Positions 8,180 to 15,959 of a stretch of 40,919 nt of DNA are shown piece after piece. The DNA is from Hyphomonadaceae bacterium (GTDB lineage: Bacteria; Pseudomonadota; Alphaproteobacteria; Caulobacterales; Aquidulcibacteraceae), in assembly GCA_022841905.1 (NCBI GenBank), contig JALHQO010000016.1, positions 1 to 40,919 on the forward strand, read 5' to 3'. The position numbers were made by a program, and so were the translations under genes. The first letter of the stretch is position 1; the number at the start of each line of letters is the position of its first letter. The notes beneath the pieces are model-generated. The model did not search any database. It was given only the letters and a program-made list of their open reading frames with translations, and was not told the DNA's origin.

Positions 8180-8585
8180 ATGACGGCGCCGCTCTCCGAG
8201 GAAGAACACCGAAGAACCAAGTCGACTCGCCGCTGGCGGCCGGCGGGTTTCGGCTGATCGAACGCCTATTGTTGGTGCTTATAGCAGCGCTGACGCTGAC
8301 CGCCGCCGTATGGAACTCGTCCGCGTCTATGAAGCGCGGTCGGTCAGCCTCGCCGACATCCTGCTGATGTTTCTATATCTCGAAGTGATCGGCATGATCG
8401 CCGTGTTCTACCGTGGGCGCGGCTCGCCGTTCGTTTATCCGATCTTCATCGCCATCACCGCGCTCGCGCGCTTGATCGTGCTGCAGGGCAAGGACATGGC
8501 GCCGCAGAACCTTGTTTACGAAGCCGGCGCGATCCTCTTGCTCGCGGTCGCTGCTGTTGTGGTGGTGCGCGCGGGCAAAACCTGA
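8180..8585 (+). pseudogene. PsiE-family membrane protein split over three frames
   Basis: No single frame gives a full protein, but three consecutive frames join into a coherent 135-residue PsiE-like product (E. coli PsiE is 136). The ATG at 8180 opens 24 hydrophilic residues ending RRWRPAGF. A -1 step at 8251 gives the first membrane helix, RLIERLLLVLIAALTLTAAV. A second -1 step at 8310 gives the rest, with SLADILLMFLYLEVIGM, ITALARLIVLQGKDM and a final hydrophobic helix. Each break equals one missing base. The first break lies exactly on GGGTTTC in the phase of a -1 slippery heptamer; the second (GCC GTA TGG) is not slippery. Decay or sequence error is simplest. The 91-residue part from ATG 8310 might still be translated. 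PsiE in E. coli is phosphate-starvation inducible, with unclear function. Confidence 0.65.
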
Positions 8586-8692
8586 GGGCGGAGCGGCTTC
8601 AAAGCTGCTTAACAGCGAAATTCCGCGGCCAATCCTCGTTATGACGCCGTTATGGGCGGCCGCTCTCGCGTGAAACTTGCTAGGATCACGCC

Positions 8693-10198
8693 ATGATCCG
8701 CGACGCGCTCGATTGGCGAACTTGGTCGCCTAAGACGCGACGGCAGGCGCTTGGCCTAGCCGTGGGCCTGATGCTGCCGCTCGGCAGCGCGCTGATCGCC
8801 AACGCCTTGGACACCTATCTCGACGTGCGCGCGCCGTCGATGACCTTCCTGGTTTCGGTGCTGCTGGCGGCGATCTGGTTCGGGCGCAGAATCGCGCTGG
8901 CGACGGCCCTGTTCGCTTTCTTCATCTACAATTTCTACCTGACCGAGCCACGCAACACGTTTGGCTTCGCCGGCTGGGAAGACGTGCTGACGTTGCTGAT
9001 CTTCGTCGGCACCGCTGTGTTGATCGGCGGGCTCGCCGGCAATCTGCATGACCAGCGCGCACGGGCGCAGACGCAGGTGCAGATCTTCTCCGGTTTGTTC
9101 GCGGTAAGTCGCGACATGGCTGACCAGCGCGATGAGGAGGGCGCGCTGGCGCTGCTGGAAGCGGGCGTGCGTCAGGTGGTGGCGCCGAGCGCTGTGGTGT
9201 TTGCAGTGACTGCCGACGGCGGCGTGCGCGGTCTGGAGCGCGGCCCGAGCGACATGGACTCGGTGTTGCGCGTGTTCGTGGAGAGCGGCGCGGCGACGGT
9301 GGACGTGTCGCGCGGCTGGCGCCTGCAGATGCTCCGCGTCAGCGGCGCGCCGGCGGCGGTTCTGGCTTGGCAACCTTTGGCTGGCGCCGCCAGCGCCGAG
9401 CACAACATCGCCGTGCAGCTGATGGTGGAGCTGGCTGCAAACACGTTGGAGCGGCTGCGCTATAGCAGGCGGCAAGTGGAGCTCGATGCGATCGCGGCGA
9501 CCGATACGCTGCGCACGGCCTTGATGTCGTCCATGTCGCACGATTTCCGCACGCCGCTGTCGACGATCCTCACCTCCGCGTCGAGCCTGCAGACCTATGG
9601 CGATCAGTTCAATCCGGCAACACGCGCCGATTTGTTGGCGAGCATTCAGGAAGAGGCGGAGCGCTTGAACCGTTTCATCGGCAATATCCTCGATATGACG
9701 CGGCTCGATGCCGGCGCGCTAAAGCCCCGCGCTGATTGGATCGATTTGCTCGAAGTGTTCGACAATGTGAAGGAGCGCGTCGCGAAGCGCTCACCTGGGC
9801 GGTCCTTGCGGATCGTTGCGCCAGCGGCGGTGCCGGCCATCCGAGGCGATGCTCTGCTGTTGGAGCAGGCGGTGTTGAACGTGGTCGAGAACGCACTCGT
9901 GCACGCGCCGGCTGATAGCGAGATCAGGCTCGGCGCCGAATACTCCGAGCGCGCTGTGCGGCTCTGGGTCGAAGACGATGGCCCCGGCGTGCCGGCGAGT
10001 GAGCGGTCGCAGATATTCGACAAGTTTCACCGTCTCAAAGGCACGCAGAATACGCAAGGCGCTGGCCTTGGTCTCGCCATCAGCAAGGGCTTTGTTGAAG
10101 CCATGCAGGGCGGCGTGCGCGCCTTGAATGGCAGCGATGGCCGCGGCTTGCGGGTCGAGTTTGAGTTCCCGCTGCATGCGGCGTTGGAGAATAGCTGA
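8693..10198 (+). CDS. short KdpD-like membrane sensor histidine kinase
   Basis: A 501-residue kinase that matches only the C-terminal half of KdpD. A DUF4118-type module of about four membrane helices (20-120, including FFIYNFYLTEPRNTFGF) leads to a GAF-like region (about 125-250). A HisKA box follows with phospho-acceptor H283 in SSMSHDFRTPLS, then an HATPase domain with N400 (NVVENALVH), DDGPGVP and GAGLGLAISKGFVEA. The N-terminal KdpD and UspA-like domains of classic 890-residue KdpD proteins are absent. It overlaps the response regulator by one base (TGATG), so they form a pair. No kdpFABC genes are in the window, so the K+ link is not shown and the stimulus is unknown. Confidence 0.85.
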   Translation: MIRDALDWRTWSPKTRRQALGLAVGLMLPLGSALIANALDTYLDVRAPSMTFLVSVLLAAIWFGRRIALATALFAFFIYNFYLTEPRNTFGFAGWEDVLTLLIFVGTAVLIGGLAGNLHDQRARAQTQVQIFSGLFAVSRDMADQRDEEGALALLEAGVRQVVAPSAVVFAVTADGGVRGLERGPSDMDSVLRVFVESGAATVDVSRGWRLQMLRVSGAPAAVLAWQPLAGAASAEHNIAVQLMVELAANTLERLRYSRRQVELDAIAATDTLRTALMSSMSHDFRTPLSTILTSASSLQTYGDQFNPATRADLLASIQEEAERLNRFIGNILDMTRLDAGALKPRADWIDLLEVFDNVKERVAKRSPGRSLRIVAPAAVPAIRGDALLLEQAVLNVVENALVHAPADSEIRLGAEYSERAVRLWVEDDGPGVPASERSQIFDKFHRLKGTQNTQGAGLGLAISKGFVEAMQGGVRALNGSDGRGLRVEFEFPLHAALENS

Positions 10199-10905
10199 TG
10201 ACTGGGCGGCTTTTGATCGTGGACGACGAACCGCAGATCGTTCGGGCTTTGCGGCCGGGCTTGCTCGCCGCGGGCTACGAGGTCGACTCGGTCGGCGACG
10301 GACGCGAGGCGCTGCAGACCATCGCCGCGGGCGCTTACGACGCCATCATCGTCGATCTCGGCCTGCCGGATATGGATGGCAAGGACGTTATCGCGCGGGC
10401 GCGCGAATGGACAGACACGCCGATCGTGGTGCTTTCGGCGCGCCACGCGGAAGAAGAAAAGATCGCCGCACTCGATCTCGGCGCCAACGACTTTGTCGCC
10501 AAGCCTTTTGGCATTGGCGAGCTGATGGCGCGTTTGCGCGCGGTCCTGCGCGTACGCGGCGCGCGCGCGGCGATGACGGATAAGATGAGCATCGGCCATC
10601 TCGATATCGATTTTTCCAACCGGCGCATGAAAGTGGCCGGCAAGGAGGTGCGCCCATCGCCGCGTGAATTGCGTTTGCTGCGCGCGTTTACGCAGCATAT
10701 CGGCGCGGTGTTGACGCATAAGCAGATCGTCGCCGCGGTCTGGGGCGGCGATGAGCATGTGGAGACGCAGTTTGTACGCGTGCTCGTCGGCAATCTTCGC
10801 CAGAAAGTGGAAATAGATCCGGCACGGCCGAGCTTGATCATAACCGAGCCTGGCGTCGGCTACCGGTTCATCGATCCGAACGAAGAGTCCGCGGCGTCGT
10901 CTTAG
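10198..10905 (+). CDS. KdpE-like OmpR-family response regulator
   Basis: A 235-residue two-domain regulator. The receiver has acidic residues D9 and D10, phospho-acceptor D53 (IVDLGLPDMDG), S80 and K102 (AKPF). The C-terminal winged helix carries SPRELRLLRAFTQHIGAVLTHKQI and ends with the usual GVGYRF. This is the OmpR/PhoB architecture, closest in feel to KdpE. The partner kinase ends one base into the start codon, implying translational coupling. Its targets are not evident. A family-4 glycosyltransferase follows 64 bp downstream on the same strand and could be co-transcribed. Confidence 0.88.
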   Translation: MTGRLLIVDDEPQIVRALRPGLLAAGYEVDSVGDGREALQTIAAGAYDAIIVDLGLPDMDGKDVIARAREWTDTPIVVLSARHAEEEKIAALDLGANDFVAKPFGIGELMARLRAVLRVRGARAAMTDKMSIGHLDIDFSNRRMKVAGKEVRPSPRELRLLRAFTQHIGAVLTHKQIVAAVWGGDEHVETQFVRVLVGNLRQKVEIDPARPSLIITEPGVGYRFIDPNEESAASS

Positions 10906-10969
10906 TTATAGTCGCTGTTATGTCTTGTTCGCCGCGCGTCGCGGATGACGATCACGTTGGATTTCCGAC

Positions 10970-12139
10970 GTGGCGAACAAAACAATCTCTCAAGCGCGAC
11001 CAGACGTATGCGTGATCGGATTGCGCGGCTTTCCCGACATCTCGGGCGGCGTCGAGACCCATTGCGAGCAAATTCTGGCGCGCCTCAGCCGCATATCGCC
11101 ACTGCGCTTCGTCGTGCTCGGCCGGCGCGGCTATATGGATCGCACGCACGTCGTCAACGCGCGCCTGGACGTGCGCCCGGTGGCGGCGTTGCGCAACAAG
11201 TACCTTGAAGCGCTGCCCAATGCCCTTGCGGCGCTTTTTTATGCCTGGGCCGTGTTGCGGCCGCGCGCGCTGCACATCCATGCGATTGGGCCGGCTTTGA
11301 TCACGCCGCTGGCCAAATTGCTCGGCATGCGCGTCATCGTCACGCATCATGGCTGCGACTATGAGCGCGCGAAGTGGAATTGGGCCGGCAGGATGACGCT
11401 GCGTATGGGCGAATGGGCGGCGCTGCGCTTCGCCGATCGTGTGATCGCCGTGTCGCCATCGCTCGCGCGCGATCTGCGTCGCCGTTTTCGCCGTCGCGCG
11501 GGGCGCATCCGCTACGTGCCGAACGGCGCGGACGCGCATGCGGAGACAGCGCCAGCGGAGCAGGTGCTGCAACGCTTTGAGCTCGCGCCGGGCGGCTTCG
11601 TGCTGGGCGTCGGGCGGCTGGTGCCGGAAAAGCGCTTTGACGATTTGATTGACGCGTTTGAGAACAGCGGCGCGCAAGGCAAACTGGTCATCGCCGGCGC
11701 CGCCGATCATGGCGACGCCTATGCGCGGGCGCTGACCGCGCGCGCCTCGGAGCGCGTGGTGTTCACTGGTTCGCTTGATCGGCGGACATTGGAGGCGCTC
11801 TATCGCAATGCATCTCTGTTCGTGCTTCCCTCATCGCACGAAGGGTTGCCGATCGCGGCTTTGGAAGCGATCGGGGCGGGGGCGCCGGTGGTGCTGAGCG
11901 GCATCGCCGCCAATCGCGACATCGGCCTTGATGCGCACCACTACTTTAAGTGCGGCGATGTCGAAGCGCTCGCGCGAGTGTTGGCGGCGCCGAGTGCGTT
12001 GTATGCGGTTGATCGTGACGCGGTGTTGGCGCGGTTCGACTGGGATGTGATCGCGGCGCAGACGCTCGAGGTTTATACGAGTATGCTGGATCGCAGCGGC
12101 ATGCTGGCGGCGGTGGAACGCATCAACGCGCCGGCTTAG
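10970..12139 (+). CDS. family 4 glycosyltransferase (GT-B)
   Basis: A 389-residue GT4 protein. The N-terminal domain opens VIGLRGFPDISGGVETHCEQI, with the glycine-rich acceptor-side loop and a histidine typical of capsule and EPS transferases of this subgroup. The C-terminal nucleotide-sugar domain has GVGRLVPEKRFDDLIDAF and FVLPSSHEGLPIAALEAIGAG, the E-x7-E motif region. The only in-frame start after the stop at 10946 is GTG 10970, which has no clear ribosome site. Its stop shares four bases (TTAG) with the convergent neighbour. Donor and acceptor cannot be told; surrounding nucleotide-sugar genes suggest an envelope polysaccharide or LPS. Confidence 0.85.
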   Translation: MANKTISQARPDVCVIGLRGFPDISGGVETHCEQILARLSRISPLRFVVLGRRGYMDRTHVVNARLDVRPVAALRNKYLEALPNALAALFYAWAVLRPRALHIHAIGPALITPLAKLLGMRVIVTHHGCDYERAKWNWAGRMTLRMGEWAALRFADRVIAVSPSLARDLRRRFRRRAGRIRYVPNGADAHAETAPAEQVLQRFELAPGGFVLGVGRLVPEKRFDDLIDAFENSGAQGKLVIAGAADHGDAYARALTARASERVVFTGSLDRRTLEALYRNASLFVLPSSHEGLPIAALEAIGAGAPVVLSGIAANRDIGLDAHHYFKCGDVEALARVLAAPSALYAVDRDAVLARFDWDVIAAQTLEVYTSMLDRSGMLAAVERINAPA

Positions 12140-13290
12140 GAAAGCGCCAGTTCGACGGCGCTTTCCTCTTGCACCAATTGCGCGCTGGCGAGCGTGCGGT
12201 CGAAATCGTGCAACATGCCGAGCGCGTCGTCAGCGTCCATTGAAGGCGCTGCACCCGCCGGGAAACGGAAGCCCCAGAGCGAGTACATGTGTTTAACCGC
12301 GCCGATCGCCTCGCCGAGCGACAAAAAGCGACTGGGCGCTGCGAGCAGAAAGTCGCGGAAGCTGGCGGGCTGGCCGCGCGAGAGCGCGTTGAACGCGGCT
12401 TCGTAATCGTCCATCGCTTTGCCGGTGCGCTTCAGCACTAGGCTGGTTCGCGAAAGCACGCTGCGGCGGAGCTTCTCGACTTCCATGCGCACGCCGGTGG
12501 CGCCGCCGACGACGCGGCATGCGGCCAAACTCTTGGCGAAGTTCTCGTGGCCGCCGCGCAATTCGGCCAGCGCCCATTTGTAATAGAGGAAGCCTTTCCA
12601 AGCGAACACGCCTTCGCGGTACTGGACGAGGGTCATGTTGAGCGCCGTGCGCAGCGGCTCGAGCAGGGCTGCGCCTTCGTCTAACATTAGCTTTTCGGCC
12701 AGCCGCACCGAGAGCTTTTCGACTTTGCGTCCGGATGCGCCGAAGGCGAGTGCCGTCAGCGGTTCGATCTCCTTGGCGACGAAGCGCATCATGGCGGCGA
12801 CGTCGGCGTCGGAGACTTCGAAGAAGCAGCGCGCAGGCGCGCGGTCGAGCCGGTTCAATTGCTCGCGCAACAGGAACGGATCGAAAGAGGGCACTTCGTT
12901 GAGGAGGTGCAACAGCTCCATATCAACATCGAGCGCGTTGGGATCGACGCCGTCGCCGACAATGGAGCGGAAATTCTTGTCGAACTGGGTCTCACCCAGC
13001 AGCACAGAAGTGCCGCCCAAGCCGAGTTCGGTCGGCGAGAACGGGAAGATTATCTTGGTGGCGTGCTCGGTCGGGTGCTCGAACAGCGCGCGCTCGTGCG
13101 GCCGCAGCGCGTGCTTGACGATGAGCGCGCGATTGAGCGGCTCGCATTGAAAGAGCGGGCTTTGGCGGAATTCGTCGCTGTCGCCGAAGCGTTCGAAGGT
13201 CAGCGCCAGATTGAGGACGCGCGCGGTGGAGCCGCTGGCGCGGATCAGCGACAGGTCGCGGATGCCTTCGGGGTTGGCGGGACGGGGCAC
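12136..13290 (-). CDS. conserved-looking hypothetical protein, 384 aa
   Basis: I do not recognise this family. The protein is soluble-looking, with no signal peptide or convincing membrane helix, and is largely helical in the C-terminal half (about 150-330), which is rich in charged amphipathic segments. Phrases such as EHATKIIFPFSPTELGLGG near residue 75 look like a conserved core. The start is a GTG at 13290. A 12-bp perfect palindrome lies 32 bases upstream. It is convergent with the glycosyltransferase (4-nt shared stop) and follows pgi on the same strand after 48 bp, so it may be the second gene of a pgi transcript. Codon use looks like its neighbours. Function unknown. Confidence 0.7.
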   Translation of the reverse strand: MPRPANPEGIRDLSLIRASGSTARVLNLALTFERFGDSDEFRQSPLFQCEPLNRALIVKHALRPHERALFEHPTEHATKIIFPFSPTELGLGGTSVLLGETQFDKNFRSIVGDGVDPNALDVDMELLHLLNEVPSFDPFLLREQLNRLDRAPARCFFEVSDADVAAMMRFVAKEIEPLTALAFGASGRKVEKLSVRLAEKLMLDEGAALLEPLRTALNMTLVQYREGVFAWKGFLYYKWALAELRGGHENFAKSLAACRVVGGATGVRMEVEKLRRSVLSRTSLVLKRTGKAMDDYEAAFNALSRGQPASFRDFLLAAPSRFLSLGEAIGAVKHMYSLWGFRFPAGAAPSMDADDALGMLHDFDRTLASAQLVQEESAVELALS

Positions 13291-13321
13291 GTCGCCAGTT
13301 CTATGCCGCAGGCGGTACCGC

Positions 13322-13333
13322 TTCGTTAACGAA
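13322..13333. other. 12-bp perfect palindrome upstream of the 384-aa gene
   Basis: TTCGTTAACGAA is a perfect dyad between pgi and the GTG start at 13290. It is a possible operator for a dimeric regulator. A dyad of this length can also arise by chance, so this is weak evidence. Confidence 0.25.
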
Positions 13334-13338
13334 TGGCG

Positions 13339-14835
13339 CTAGCGGAGCCGTTTCAGCCAAGCCGCCGTGCTTGGATCAACGCCTTCCGGCCCGGCGCCAC
13401 CCTCTAGCGCCGGCAGCAGCTGCCCCGCCATTTCTTTCCCAAGCTCAACCCCGAACTGGTCGAACGGGTTGACGCCGGCGAGGACGGCTTGAGTGAAGGT
13501 GCGGTGTTCGTAGAAGGCCAAGAGCGCGCCGAGCGCTTCCGGCGTGAGCGCGTCGATGGCCATCATAGTGGAGGCGCGGTTGCCGGGGAAGGCGCGGTGC
13601 GGCTCGGCGCTTTGTTTGCCGACCATGAGCGCGCGCGCTTGCGCGAGTGCGTTGGCGTAAACTTTGGCGCGATGAGCGGGCGGGCCTTCTTGGGGGCCGG
13701 CATTGACGATGAACTCGACCGGGATTTCGCCGACGCCTTGGTGCAGCAATTGGAAGAACGAATGCTGCGCGTTGGTGCCGGCGGCGCCCCAAGTGACGGC
13801 GCAGGCTGAGCGTGCGAGTGCTTCGCCATCGCGACTGACGCGCTTGCCGTTCGATTCCATCTCAAGCTGCTGCATGTAAGCGGGCAGCAAGCGCAGGCGT
13901 TCTGCGTAGGGGATGACGGCGTAGGAGCCATGGCCGAGCGCTTCGCGGTTCCAAGCTTGGATGGCGGCGGACAGCGCGGGGAGGTTTTGTGCGAAGGGCG
14001 TGGCGCGGAAGTGCGCGTCCATCTCGGCGGCGCCGTTGAGCAGACGCTCGAAGCCGTTGGCTCGCAGCGCAATTGCGCACACGAGGCTAACGCTCGACCA
14101 CAGCGAATAGCGGCCGCCGACCCAATCCCAGAACGCAAACACGTTCTCCGGCTTCACGCCCCAAGCGACGGCTTTTTCCGGCGCTGCAGTAGCGGCGGCG
14201 ATATGAGCCGGCCCCCATGCGCGCACGAATTCGGCGTTGGCCAGCGTTTCCTGCGTGGTGAAGGTTTTCGAGACGACGATCAGCAGCGTGCGTTTCGGGT
14301 CGAGGCCTTCGATTGCGTCGGCGACGTCAGCGCCATCCACGTTTGCCGCGAAGCGAATGTCCAGGCCGCGTGTACGCAATGGTTTTAGTGCATCGATGAT
14401 GAGACGCGGTCCCAGGTCGGAGCCGCCGATGCCGAGATGGACGATGGCGTCGATCTCGGGGCGGATGCGCTGCGCGAATGCGGCCATGCGCGCTTGCACG
14501 TCTTTTACTTCCGCCGGCGCATCGGCGCCGCGCAACGCCCAATGCTTGGCGGCGCGGCCTTCGGTGGTGTTGACGATTTCGCCAGCGAACAGCTTGGCGC
14601 GGTAGCCGTCGAAATCGGCAGCGGCAGCGAGAGACGAGAGCGCGGCGATGGCGCCCGCGTCGATGCGTTGTTTGGAGAAATCGGCGATCAGATGCGGGGC
14701 GGTGAAGGTCAATGCTTTGGCGCGGGTGGGATCGGCGGCGAACAAATCGAGCAGTGTGCGCCCGCGCAAACGTTCCGCTTCGCGCGCGACTTGGGCGAAG
14801 GTGGTTTCTCGTGCAGCGAAAGAGGTGGCGCTCAT
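13339..14835 (-). CDS. pgi: glucose-6-phosphate isomerase Pgi
   Basis: A 498-residue cytosolic enzyme interconverting glucose-6-P and fructose-6-P. Family motifs in order are NTTEGRAAKHWALRG, the GIGGSDLGPR phosphate-binding loop, VVSKTFTTQETL, FWDWVGGRYSLWSSV (PGI signature 1), QLEMESNGKRVSRDGE and a C-terminal FDQFGVELGKEMA with the catalytic lysine region. Length is slightly below the 540-550 of enterobacterial enzymes but normal for Alphaproteobacteria. It is divergent from galE with only 28 bp between the start codons. Its product feeds glmS, and its substrate feeds the phosphoglucomutase-like enzyme downstream in the window. Confidence 0.96.
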   Translation of the reverse strand: MSATSFAARETTFAQVAREAERLRGRTLLDLFAADPTRAKALTFTAPHLIADFSKQRIDAGAIAALSSLAAAADFDGYRAKLFAGEIVNTTEGRAAKHWALRGADAPAEVKDVQARMAAFAQRIRPEIDAIVHLGIGGSDLGPRLIIDALKPLRTRGLDIRFAANVDGADVADAIEGLDPKRTLLIVVSKTFTTQETLANAEFVRAWGPAHIAAATAAPEKAVAWGVKPENVFAFWDWVGGRYSLWSSVSLVCAIALRANGFERLLNGAAEMDAHFRATPFAQNLPALSAAIQAWNREALGHGSYAVIPYAERLRLLPAYMQQLEMESNGKRVSRDGEALARSACAVTWGAAGTNAQHSFFQLLHQGVGEIPVEFIVNAGPQEGPPAHRAKVYANALAQARALMVGKQSAEPHRAFPGNRASTMMAIDALTPEALGALLAFYEHRTFTQAVLAGVNPFDQFGVELGKEMAGQLLPALEGGAGPEGVDPSTAAWLKRLR

Positions 14836-14844
14836 GGGGTCAAG

Positions 14845-14873
14845 GCTCTAACAGGACGGCGACATGGCGACAA
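14845..14873 (-). promoter_or_regulatory. candidate pgi promoter overlapping a galE -10-like element
   Basis: On the minus strand TTGTCGC (14873-14867), a 14-bp spacer and GTTAGAGC (14852-14845) fit the Caulobacter-type housekeeping promoter and would give a leader of only a few bases for pgi. The same eight bases read on the plus strand as GCTCTAAC, seven of eight matches to GCTANAWC, placed for galE, though no plus-strand -35 is evident. Pattern match only. Confidence 0.35.
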
Positions 14874-15850
14874 TTCTTGTTACAGGCGGGGCCGGCTATG
14901 TGGGCTCGCATTGCTGCCTGGCGCTGAAGCGCGCGGGGCATGAGGTCGTCGTTTACGACAATCTCCACAACGGCCACGAGCGCTTCGTGAAGTGGGGACC
15001 ATTCGAGCGCGGCGACATCCGTGATCGGGTGCGGCTGGCTGAGGTATTCACGCGCCACAAGCCTGAAGCGGTGCTGCATTGCGCGGCGCTCATCGAGGTC
15101 GGCGAGTCGGTCAAGTTTCCCGAGCGCTTTTACGATGCGAACGTCAACGGCGCGCTGGTTCTGCTCGATGTGATGCGCGAAGCGGGCGTGAACGCGTTCG
15201 TATTTTCCTCGACCTGCGCCACCTACGGCGATCCGCAGCGTCTGCCGATGGACGAGGCGCACCCGCAATGGCCGGTCAGCCCCTATGGCTGGACCAAATT
15301 GATGATCGAACGCGCCAGTCGCGACATGGCGGCGGCGCATGGGCTGAAGTTCGCGCACCTGCGCTATTTCAATGCGGCGGGCGCCTGCCCCGATGAAGGC
15401 ATCGGCGAACGCCACGAACCGGAATCGCACGCGATCCCGTTGGCGCTGTTCACGCTGCTGGGCCGGCGCGAAGGCTTCAAGATCTTCGGCACGGATTACG
15501 ATACGCGCGATGGCTCATGCCTGCGCGATTACGTGCACACGCTTGATTTAGCCGACGCCCACGTACGCGCCATCGAGCGGCTGCTCGGCGGCGGCGAGTC
15601 ATTAGCGGCGAATCTGGGGACAGGCGACGGCGTCACCGTACTCGAATTGCTGGCGGCGATCGAGCGCGTCACGGGGCAAGCTGTGCCGGCTGCGCGGGCT
15701 GAGCGCAGACCTGGCGACGCGCCGGCCTTGGTGGCGGATACGGCGCTGGTGAAGCGTGAGCTGGGTTGGTCCGCAATACGCAACGTCGATCGGATCATCG
15801 CTGACGCCTGGAAATGGCACAGCGAGGTTGAGCCTAAGGTTTTTGGGTAA
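14864..15850 (+). CDS. galE: UDP-glucose 4-epimerase GalE
   Basis: A 328-residue extended SDR that interconverts UDP-glucose and UDP-galactose. The NAD motif GGAGYVGSH is at 8-16. The catalytic Ser/Thr region is FSSTCATYG, and the YxxxK pair is Y141/K145 in SPYGWTKLMIE. LRYFNAAGACPD and RDGSCLRDYVHTLDLADAH are GalE signatures. Length is standard. The start is the ATG preceded by AGGACGG. It converges on ugd, and the TAA stop lies inside the left arm of a 34-bp inverted repeat. Next to ugd and a phosphohexomutase, it probably supplies UDP-Gal (or, after Ugd, related uronic sugars) for envelope glycans. Confidence 0.95.
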   Translation: MATILVTGGAGYVGSHCCLALKRAGHEVVVYDNLHNGHERFVKWGPFERGDIRDRVRLAEVFTRHKPEAVLHCAALIEVGESVKFPERFYDANVNGALVLLDVMREAGVNAFVFSSTCATYGDPQRLPMDEAHPQWPVSPYGWTKLMIERASRDMAAAHGLKFAHLRYFNAAGACPDEGIGERHEPESHAIPLALFTLLGRREGFKIFGTDYDTRDGSCLRDYVHTLDLADAHVRAIERLLGGGESLAANLGTGDGVTVLELLAAIERVTGQAVPAARAERRPGDAPALVADTALVKRELGWSAIRNVDRIIADAWKWHSEVEPKVFG

Positions 15851-15958
15851 ACTCTGAGGACCGCCGGCTTCCAGCCGGCATCTTTGCGTGCAACCAAAAC
15901 TTCGCAGGCAAACTGAAACACCTCATGCCGGCTGGAAGCCGGCGGTCCTCAGAGTTTA
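15848..15958. repeat. long inverted repeat (34-bp perfect arms) between galE and ugd, likely bidirectional terminator
   Basis: Arms 15848-15881 and 15925-15958 are perfect reverse complements over 34 bp and flank a 43-bp spacer. Each arm also contains its own small dyad, GCCGGC-TTCCA-GCCGGC. Nested dyads of this kind resemble REP/BIME-type intergenic elements. It occupies the whole gap between converging galE and ugd, begins on the galE stop codon and ends one base before the ugd stop. Transcripts from either side would form a very stable hairpin. Confidence 0.85.
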
Positions 15959-15959
15959 A

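Noticed and set aside
8251-8367. Treating the first psiE frame change as a proven programmed frameshift
   Set aside because: The heptamer fits, but the second change at 8310 has no slippery site. Two base losses explain both without new biology.
15882-15924. The 43-bp spacer of the inverted repeat as a possible small RNA
   Set aside because: No promoter, terminator or conserved fold is visible. The flanking dyads explain the structure.
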